The notes beneath the pieces were generated by a model, which ran no database searches, was not told the DNA's origin, and worked only from the letters and a program-made list of their open reading frames with translations. Source: Astrocystis sublimbata (taxonomy: Eukaryota > Ascomycota > Sordariomycetes > Xylariales > Xylariaceae). From it: DNA of 64,000 nucleotides. Each line of letters starts with the position of its first letter. Within the stretch, counting starts at the first letter, position 1. Positions 56,394 to 64,000 of this stretch are shown here, piece by piece. The stretch lies in contig JAJNNY010000046.1 in NCBI GenBank assembly GCA_022453515.1, positions 124,001 to 188,000 of the forward strand. Reading direction: 5' to 3'. Both the position numbers and the translations under genes were made by a program.

Positions 56394-57992
56394 TCAGTCA
56401 AATAACTTCCAGCCTCCTGGAACACTCTTCTGGAACAGACCCTCAGGATCATACTTCTTACTGGTTGCCTGTAGTTCGGCCTTGCTCTTCTCGCCATACG
56501 AGCCGATAGGATCTTGGAAAGGCGCCGCATAATTCATGTATTTGTACGGCACCGCTGTTCCTCTCGTCGTGGCATCCTGGTCAATAGCTTCGATGACGCC
56601 CTTGAATGTTGAATGGATCTTGTCGTCGTCTTCCTTGTTCTGCCAGAAGGACAGTATCAAGATCGACATGAGTGGCCCGTCTAGGGGATCAATGCCCAAC
56701 GAATTTCCACCTGCAGATGCCGTCTTGTCTAAGAGAGACTTGGGATAGGCTTGGAGTGTCAACGATGTAGTGATGCCTTTAACAGATTTGAGAGGCCCGA
56801 GTGCATTCACATAGATTTCATATGCTGCCATCAAGGTAGCAACGTCAGCCTTGACGGTGGTGTTGATGTATGAGACTCTATGGGAAACAGCTGGGTTAGT
56901 TCTGGCCCCTGGAGCATGAAAAGCGGAAAACGAGTCGCGGCGGTCTCACCTAGAGGTTGATGATCCTTGGTTTGCTTGTTCCTTTGCTGCATCCACGAGA
57001 CCCAACATGCGAACCGATCTCATCTGATCGAGCTGAGGCTGCATCTTGACATAAGGGTCCAGGACGGGCGGGTCTTCAACCTCCTGGGTATAATACACCT
57101 GGTTCATGCACACGATATCGCTGACATGAGCGAAGGCGGCACTGTAGCCAGCCCCAATCATGATGTGTGTCTCGTCGGTTGCTTCCGGATCATGCAGCTC
57201 ATTGACGTAGGCCTCCACCTGGCTTGGGAAACTATTGGGAAAGTAGAAGACGGCGCCGCCCCAGAATCTGCCCTGCTTAAAGGTCCGCATATCGTATCTG
57301 GTGACTATTGCGAAGTTGTTTCCCCCGCCACGAAGAGAGATGAGCAGATCCTTGTTCTCGCGAATGTTGGCGTTGATAACTTCTCCAGATGCCAGTACGA
57401 CCTCGAAATTCGTCACATTATCCGTGATAAAGCCTTCGCGGGTGGAAAAGAAGGAGAGACCACCTAGTACAACCTAAGTCAGTAACCAGATGCGGCATTG
57501 AGCAGACAAAAGGACGGAGGCATATCGTGAATCATTACCAGAAAGTCCGAGCCCACCAATACCACCCATACTGGATCGACTACCGGTGACAGCAAGCCCC
57601 TTCTCCTGCAAGATGGAGTATACATCGCCCCAGCGTTCACCTGCCCCGATCGAGACCGTTGCATCGTCATCTTTGAGCTGGATGCCGGTCACGTTGCGCA
57701 AGTCGACAGTAATGCCATCCTGTACGTTGTTGCATCCAAGCGCAGGCTGCTGACCCGCCCCTCGCACAGCAAACTTGATGTCACCTTGAAGCGCATAGGG
57801 TCCGATGATGCGTATGAACTTGACAATATCTTCTGTGTTTTTGGGTAGGAATATGGCCCTTGGCTGAAGCTCGGCCTGCACCTTCGAAAAATATGACGTG
57901 TTGAGAGCGGAAAATTCATCGGTGCTAGGGAGCACCACCTGGGCCTTGGGAAAGGCTCCCTGCAACGCTTCGATGGTTTCGTTTCCAGCCAT
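56394..57992 (-). CDS. BBE-like FAD-linked oxidoreductase
   Basis: Three exons, 57992-57539, 57463-56950 and 56877-56394, give 483 residues; junctions restore GLGLSGGLSFFSTREGF and SSTSRVSYINTTVKA. The FAD-binding type 4 domain spans ~40-220: PKNTEDIVKFIRI, FAVRGAGQQPALGCNN, ITVDLRNVTGI, SIGAGERWGDVY, GIGGLGLSGGLSFFS, VTNFEVVLASGEVINAN, RGGGNNFAIVTRYDM. A BBE-type C-terminus (KKYDPEGLFQKSVPGGWKL) closes it. The usual His of the RGGGH motif is Gln (GAGQQ) and the second attachment Cys is absent, so FAD is probably not covalently bound; this GQQ form is a known fungal subgroup. Such enzymes oxidise alcohols, sugars or metabolite intermediates. There is no signal peptide in the frame from 57992. 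The gene lies between two copies of a direct repeat and converges on the UstYa-like gene. Confidence 0.9.
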
Positions 57993-58093
57993 GATCGCCA
58001 ATGATAGGGAGTGGGTGTTGGGTTTTAGCTGAATCAATACAGTCAATACAACGCTGCTACGCGTTCCTGGCTGTCTTATATTAGCGCTTCTTT

Positions 58094-58101
58094 CTTTATA
58101 A
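58094..58101 (-). promoter_or_regulatory. TATA-like box of the FAD oxidase gene
   Basis: On the minus strand TTATAAAG lies about 100 bases before the start codon at 57992. Confidence 0.4.
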
Positions 58102-58282
58102 GATTCAACTCGTAGATAAAGACGGATGTGTTGGCCCACATTTCACTTTCTCACAGTACATGTCTATGTCTAGTCTAGCACACTATCCTAAGACAGAGAG
58201 AGGTCAGAAAATACTCGCCTACACCTAGCTCGCCAAGGTTCCAGCAGAGGGCTCCCAGAGTACCTAGGTTTATACATGTATA

Positions 58283-58388
58283 TAGTCTTGCATACATTGC
58301 ATATTTTGGATAAAGGTGGCCTCTCATGAATTTGACGCATCTCAAGTGAGCAAATGTGCACGTACGCGGCCTCAACAGGGGTTGGGGA
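58283..58388 (+). repeat. Direct repeat, copy 2, right of the FAD oxidase gene
   Basis: The counterpart of 56139-56248 in the same orientation, containing the shared GAATTTGACGCATCTCAAGT block. Where the copies differ, this copy often has T for C or A for G. Confidence 0.8.
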
Positions 58389-58629
58389 AGGAATCTTGCT
58401 TATGCTGTCGGTCGGACTTAAGGATCCGTGTCTTACGTGTGTTCATCGACAACAACTACCATTTCATTTGGCTGCTTGTTATTTTCATCGGGAGAGACGA
58501 GCGAGGCGCTGCCGCACGCGGTTGCGGTTGCGGCTGTGATGGTCGCATGGCTTATTGGAACTGGCTGTCGCTCTGCCGGCAGTTGTGAATTTTTTAGTCA
58601 GGATTCAATTGACGTTCTATTATTAACTC

Positions 58630-60368
58630 CACTGCTTTTTTAGCACCACTCTATAGCATCTGGCATTCTGCTCCTGAACAGAGTCGGGTGCGCCGCTAGA
58701 AAGTACTATGCGTAGATCTAGCGGCGCAAGTTGGTCTCGCCAGCTACAAGATAAGCATTCCATGTGGTCCTGGAGAGATGCTAAAAAAGCAGTGTAGATC
58801 CACTCGTCGGGGGCTACCATGTAGAAGGCTGACGGTACTCCGTATGATTGATGCCCAGGAGGCGTGTCTTCAAGCTGCGAAAAACGCTTCAGGTAGGTAC
58901 CTAGGTATTTCACAAAACATCAATACCTTCAATATCATTCATTTCCAGGCCATTCATCTCCAAGCAAATCCGCCATTGTAAGGGGTATACCAACTCAGTC
59001 ACGAGAGAGCCTCAATTGCCTCTAATGCAATGCTACCATTCGCGGACACTATATTATGCAGCTAATTGTGAGATGAGGGCAGACTGATAACTGTCCTATT
59101 GTCTTGAATATGCGCTTGAGACAGAGGGGGTATACTTTGCTCTACATAGCTTAAGTATCTGCTGTGTAATCGAGTTAATAGTAGAGACAGCCCAATTGTT
59201 ATAGTTTACGGGTTGTGAGTTTCCAGCTGCAAGATACTTAGCATTGGTCCTGGAGAGATGCTAAAAAAGCAGTGTAGAATTAGGCACATGGTAAGGCAGA
59301 TTTGTATTGTTCATTCTGACAGGCAGTACTACCTAATGCAGATGCCATAGAGTGGTGCTAAAAAAGCAGTGAAACCCTTGTGTGCCTACCAAAGTCGCTG
59401 AGTTGCAATGCATTCCAATGACCTCAATCGAAGCCCTGCACTGAAAAACTCCCCAGTAGCACTGCGCTCTGGCGATGACTTTCGGACATGTGAGGCTCTT
59501 CGCGGCATTAGCACATGGTCACGAGCAGCTAGCCAATATGAGCTCGAGCTTTGAAGAGAGTCGGACTCGCTGGTCCTATCAAGCGACTTGAAGCGATTGA
59601 CATGAGCAGATGACCAAGAATCACACGACAATTGAAAGCCAAGCCACTCATCAATCAACCAGTCTTGGCACTATTTGTCAGAAGCAGGCTGTCGAGCTGC
59701 GCAGATGCCAACAAGTGGTGCTAAAAAAACAGCGAATGCGACGTTGAAGTGCACAAAATTCCAGGCCTGCATTGCAACTCCCACAGTAGCACTGAGCGGC
59801 GGCGATGACTCCAGAAGAGGCTCTTCACGAGATTGGCGCGTGGCCACGAAAAGAATAAAATTCGCCCTGTCCCATTAGACGACATGAAGCGATCGAGAAT
59901 GAGCATATAACCAAGAGGCACACCACAATTGAAGCTCTTCAAGCTACTCATCAATCAATTGATCTTGGCACTTGCAGAAGCACGCTGTCAAGCTAAACAA
60001 AAAAAAAGCCGTGAAAGCTAAAAGTTTAGGCACGCGTGCGCCACAACCAAAGTAATATTTGCCTTGACAACAGTAACATAGTGCTCTTGTCTGATTCTGC
60101 GAGATACACCTCAGTAACCGGCGGATGGCCTCAATCAAACCCCCAGCGAATACCGCAATGAAACAAGCTCACGGCAACACCATAATCACGAGCAGCTAGC
60201 CAATGTTGACCCGAGCTTCAAAGAGAATAGGATTCTCCCCGTCCCATCAGGCGACATGAAGCAAAAGAGATTGAACATATGACCAGGAGTCACCAATCAA
60301 TTAGTCTTGGCACTAGGCTGCAACTGCGCAGATGCCCTGGAGTAGTACTAAAAAAGCAGTGAAATGCA
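58630..60368. repeat. Repeat family with core GCTAAAAAAGCAGTG
   Basis: Core copies on the plus strand lie at 58780-58794, 59260-59274, 59357-59371, 59720-59734 (variant), 59991-60013 (degenerate) and 60347-60361 (variant); an inverted copy with its flank is at 58630-58666. Flanks are also shared: TGGTCCTGGAGAGAT before the first two, and CAGATGCC..AGTGGTG before later ones. From about 59,395 to 60,368 three diverged units of ~280-350 bases follow in tandem, each with CGACATGAAGCGAT-like, CACTCATCAATCAA-like and CTTGGCACT-like segments and ending in the core. Confidence 0.75.
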
Positions 60369-60852
60369 ACTTCTCAGACTAGCTCTGCGCAAAACCGATG
60401 GGGGAAAGAGTCACACCGAGGCATCGCGGTCCAACTCGTCCAATCATACAGGATCTAAACTGCCTGTGCATGGGAGCTGCATGGGAGCTGAAAGATCGAG
60501 ATTGTTGAAATCGGCTTGCCAAGGACTCGGGACGGGGCCGAATGGCTCAATTCGGCAATTTTGAATGCAACTTTGTTCTAGTATAATGCAGTTGGCACTT
60601 CTCGCCTCGCAATGCAGGAACCAACAGTTTCTAGATTTTCTTTCCACGGCCGCGGCGCGTTGCTTGACAATAGACAACATTGGGCTGAAGTGTTTATTTA
60701 TTTATAATACCTGTTGGTTCCTCAAACCTCGCATCGTGGGTGCGCATTCGCTTTCGTTGCACAAGGCATACGACTTCCCCGGATAAGTAATTCGCAACTC
60801 GAGAAACACACAAGCGCCAACCAGTGGTGATCAATCAATTAAGTAGTCAATC

Positions 60853-61544
60853 ATGAGCGCCCCGAACGAGAAGCCGGACGCAATATCCCCAGCGCAACCA
60901 GCAACATCCGAGTAAGCCAGCTCAGTTCCAACTCACTCAATTTCCCTGCCCCAAATCCCCCCTCCCCAAGTAACCCTCACAAACCACCGATAATTACTAT
61001 ACCCAAGTACGAGTCGCAAGTTCGCTAACCCATCCATCACCCACCTAGACCAAGCAATGTCCCATCCATGAACCCGCCGCCGCCCTACGATCAGGCCCAA
61101 GGTCAGGGCCAGGGCACATCCACATCCAACCCCCAAGGCCCAAGAACCCTCACCCCCCTGCGCGACCTCAAAAGATCCCAACCGGGCCCCTCCCCCGAAT
61201 ACATCAAATGCCCCTCCTGCAAGCGCGTCACCACAATCCGACGCCAGACCGAGCCATCAGACGAGGCGAAGTTCTGCCTCGTGTGCTGCGGGTGCCTGAG
61301 CTGCCTGACGCTCGGCTGCTGCGGGTCGGCGGGCGACGAGGGCGGGGAGCAGAGCTGGCTGGAGAAGATCGACATGCACTGCGCGGCGTGCGACAAGCAC
61401 CTCGCCACTTTCAATCCGGGCGAGGAGATCCAAGTCGAGAAGATTGCGACGAACCAGCCGATGGGGCCTGCTGCTGCGTATTTGCAGAAGCAGAAGGAGA
61501 AGGAGGAGGAACAGCAGAAGAAGAAGAAGGCTGCATCGCAAGGG

Positions 61545-61550
<6 letters not shown>
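60853..61550 (+). CDS. LITAF-domain zinc-ribbon protein
   Basis: Two exons, 60853-60911 and 61049-61550, give 186 residues; the GTAAGC..CCTAG intron joins MSAPNEKPDAISPAQPATS to EPSNVPSMNPPPPYDQAQ. The LITAF domain spans ~75-145: a first zinc knuckle KCPSCKRVTTI, a Cys-rich hydrophobic centre (KFCLVCCGCLSCLTLGCCG) that in this family dips into the membrane, and the second knuckle HCAACDKHLATF. The N-terminus has a PPPPY motif, typical of LITAF proteins that bind NEDD4-type WW-domain ligases. The C-terminus is a Lys/Glu/Gln-rich helix. LITAF proteins are monotopic proteins on late endosomes or the vacuole, involved in membrane-protein sorting. The first ATG has a good context (CAATCATGA). The stop codon is the start of an AAGT microsatellite. 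Confidence 0.9.

Positions 61551-61594
<44 letters not shown>
61545..61594 (+). repeat. AAGT microsatellite overlapping the LITAF stop codon
   Basis: About twelve and a half AAGT units. The last codon (AAG) and TAA stop of the LITAF gene form the first repeat units, and any unit in phase also reads TAA. Confidence 0.95.
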
Positions 61595-61595
<1 letters not shown>

Positions 61596-63572
61596 GTGAC
61601 AAAGCTAGAACGCGCGAGAGACGGGAGGGTGAAATTGAAAAATTGAGCTTAATATGACGGTAAGCGTAAAGAAGGAAAGCAAGCAAGCAAGTATTTAATG
61701 AAACCATGATACCCCCCATCGCATACATCCATCCACCTGCTTCGTCGACGTAACCTAAGGTTAGGTTTAGGTACTTATAGTAATGATTTATTGTCACTTC
61801 ATACTCCCAGATCTCCCTCTACCCAACTAGGTTAAATAGCTAGCTTCCTTCTTCACCTTGAACGAACAATCATCAATAGTCAAACACGCGTCATGATGCT
61901 GGAAACTCATATTCTGGCTCTCACGGCTCTAGATGAAATCGCCAGATACCTACCTACCTACCTACTGTCACATACATTGCATTACTGCCTTGACCAACGC
62001 ATGAATCGATGACATATCAACTCGACTCAAGTCTTGAGGAATGCCACTAATCCGTCCATCCGGTCCGTCTATTCATGACCAACCTGCTAGGCCCATCTAT
62101 CGCCTAAGTCAACCAAACATGATTACCTAGATACTCCCCATCGCATTCGGCAATGAACGCCATTGACCAGTCACACGATGAATACCTAGGGTATCATTCA
62201 ACTCCCTCGCCAGCGCTGCCGTTTGCGCTTTCACCCCCAGTCCAGTTCATCCGCCACCAAAATCAAATCAAGTATTGTTCGAAATTCAATTGAGAGACCA
62301 AGAGATCTCCAAAATGCCACAATTTCAAAATATCAACGTGTAAGATGACAGACACCACTACAACTTGAATTTATTGGTTCTTCAACATGGGTCGCGACAC
62401 GTCCGGTGGTGTGTAATACAGACTGAAATGCGCTTTCCATCTGCTGCCCAAGTCTACCATTTTCAAGACCCTACTGTATGATCAGCAGTCACCTAGGTAG
62501 AATGCCCATAGCTTAGATTATTTGTTATGGAACCAGCCACCAGCTACTTACGGCGATTACTCAGTCACTCATCCATCCATTCGCTAAGTCACTCACTCGG
62601 TGTCACTGATCATATCACCTAGTCATGCATCATGCATCATGTCACATATCATATCCCGTCACTCGCTCATCATATCGCCAAGTCATCATGTCACTCATCC
62701 AATAACACCTCAAACGTGATTTCAACAATACGCGTTGCGAGTATATTTCACTCCAGCAACTATCTGTGAGCATTGAGCAGCGAGCATTGAGCACTGAGCG
62801 AGCAACTATTCCACTTTCCACTTTCATCCCTGCTCTGCTCTGCTCTGCCCTTCTCGGTTCAGCTCGATTCTGCTCTGCTCATCTCTGGTGGGTGGCAATC
62901 CCACACGAATATACAATATCACAACAATTCCACAGTTCCACTGAAAACTTCCCTCAATCCATCCATCCACGCCATATTTTCACTTCAACAACAACAAAAC
63001 GATCCGTTCTTTCGGGGTATTTCTAACGATGAAATGCATGCAAACCGCCGCCCGAACCCCGATCCGTTCCATTCCGTTTCCTTTCAAACGCCAAATTCGG
63101 CTTTCCATGTAGTGGTGTAACGTGGAAAAAGACAAAATTCATACAAATGCCAATGCTCGGCCGCCTGTGGCAAGCGGCTGTGAGCTTTGTGCCCTAGACC
63201 CTGAGTTTTGAGTGCTAGGCAACAGAAATAGCAAAAACATTCAAACCGCCCGTCCGTGTTCCATTTCCCCAAACCAGGCCGAACCAATCCATGTGTTGAA
63301 CGAAATTATAATCATCGCAGCCAGATGCGCCCCATTGGCAAGGGCATCGAAGCAATGATCTGATCAAAAGTTCAAGTGTTGAAATGCAAAACGCAAAAAC
63401 GATTAACAAGGCAGTATAGTATAACAACCAGTCGAACGGGGCGGAGCGGAGTCCCCAACGACCACTGGCATTGCAATGCATCAAAAGATGCAATGCTAGA
63501 AAGCATCAGATTGATGATGCAAATAGGTGAATATGTGACTCGGAGTGAGAGGAAACCAATGTGAACTCAATT
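61551..63572. other. Intergenic region, low complexity
   Basis: No gene is supported. CCTACCTACC and TCACTCATC-type simple repeats dominate, with a CTGCT repeat near 62,830-62,880. Confidence 0.55.
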
Positions 63573-64000
63573 TTAGTTCCATTGTTTCTTGAGCGGGCTC
63601 GCGATCTTTGGCGCGAACTGCATGCTTTTGCGTCTAGCCTGCATGAGGCGCATAGACAGCGGGTCCCGGTTCCTGTCGAAGCTTGGGCCCATGTTAGCGA
63701 GCAGACCAGTAGTCTTGGGAGGACAGGTCTGCATCAGCTTGTTGCCTGGAGTTGAGGCAAAAGAGCTAGGGGTGGGTGAGCCGGGGGTGATATTCATAGC
63801 GAAGTTGGCGACCGATTCGGGCGCGGGCGTCTGGGGGACGGGGGTAAGGATGGGAGCGTTGGTAGCTTCCCAGTCCATTTCGCTGGGCTCGCTGGGTGCG
63901 TCTTCGTCCTCGTCGGGGTTCGACGGGCTGCGCTCCCAGATGGTGCTGTCGCGGCGGCTCATATAGTTATTGGGAACAGTCTGTGGCTCGCGGGCGAAGC
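63573..64000 (-). CDS. 3' end of an unrecognised gene, cut by the window edge
   Basis: The frame is open from the right edge of the window (FAREPQTVPNNYMSRRDS) to the stop at 63573, 141 codons. The sequence is acidic and Ser/Pro-rich (SNPDEDEDAPSEPSEMDWE; TPVPQTPAPES), with several S/TP sites, and ends in a conserved-looking basic block, DPLSMRLMQARRKSMQFAP then KIASPLKKQW. It looks like the regulatory tail of a larger nuclear or cell-cycle protein, but I cannot name it. The internal ATG is not taken as the start because the open frame continues upstream. Confidence 0.6.
   Translation of the reverse strand, partial: FAREPQTVPNNYMSRRDSTIWERSPSNPDEDEDAPSEPSEMDWEATNAPILTPVPQTPAPESVANFAMNITPGSPTPSSFASTPGNKLMQTCPPKTTGLLANMGPSFDRNRDPLSMRLMQARRKSMQFAPKIASPLKKQWN

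Larger units (their letters stand above)
57993..60852. other. Gene-free, repeat-rich region
   Basis: The first ~110 bases are the promoter of the FAD oxidase. The rest has no supported gene; it holds copy 2 of the flanking repeat and a series of diverged repeats sharing an A-rich core (58.6-60.4 kb). Frames such as 59386-59658 (minus) lie within repeat units. Confidence 0.6.

Overview
The window reads as nuclear DNA of a filamentous ascomycete (Pezizomycotina). Genes are well spaced on both strands. Coding regions are interrupted by short introns of about 50-160 bases with GT..AG ends and CTRAC/CTGAC-like branch sites. The protein families are typical of that group: a tandem DUF3433 membrane protein, a UstYa/DUF3328 oxidase, a GH93 arabinanase, a fungal rhodopsin-domain membrane protein, a kelch/galactose-oxidase-like surface protein, and a 14-TM MFS transporter beside a GliT-like flavoprotein. 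The class or genus cannot be settled from the sequence alone.

Layout. 1-5 kb: a gene-free stretch, then PNG1 (minus strand, two exons, catalytic triad intact). 5-13 kb: about 8 kb with no supportable gene, low-complexity and partly AT-rich. 13-17.3 kb: GH93 enzyme, SAM-dependent O-methyltransferase, and a small Gly/Ser-rich protein. 19.8-28 kb: an unrecognised two-exon gene with an early in-frame stop, a six-hairpin glycosidase, and a ten-exon kelch gene carrying a stop codon after its signal peptide and a frameshift. A small inverted-repeat element (23.08 kb) and a strongly structured repeat block (28.4 kb) lie in this stretch. 29-34 kb: a small fungal protein, the decayed remains of a zincin-type metallopeptidase gene, and two tandem paralogues of an unknown family. 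34.5-43.3 kb: two very long single-exon genes, an S/R-rich protein with a C-terminal membrane segment and a DUF3433 membrane protein. 44.5-58 kb: an accessory block with a three-finger C2H2 protein, an MFS exporter divergent from a GliT-like dithiol oxidase, a 45-residue secreted peptide ending in a Cys pair, a GNAT gene broken by a stop codon, a rhodopsin-domain protein, a UstYa-like oxidase and a BBE-like FAD oxidase. 58.6-60.4 kb: a family of diverged repeats sharing the core GCTAAAAAAGCAGTG. 60.8-64 kb: a LITAF-domain protein, a microsatellite touching its stop codon, and the 3' end of a gene that leaves the window.

The most interesting region is 44.5-58 kb. A UstYa-type oxidase, an FAD oxidase, a dithiol-oxidase/exporter pair and a small secreted peptide resemble parts of peptide natural-product or epidithio-toxin self-protection systems, but no core synthase is visible and the grouping is inference. 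A second theme is decay. Several accessory genes (19.8, 25.5, 29.9 and 51.4 kb) keep clear coding structure but carry one or two disabling lesions.

Intron positions were worked out by hand from reading-frame continuity and splice signals. No search or alignment could be run, so family names rest on motif recognition.
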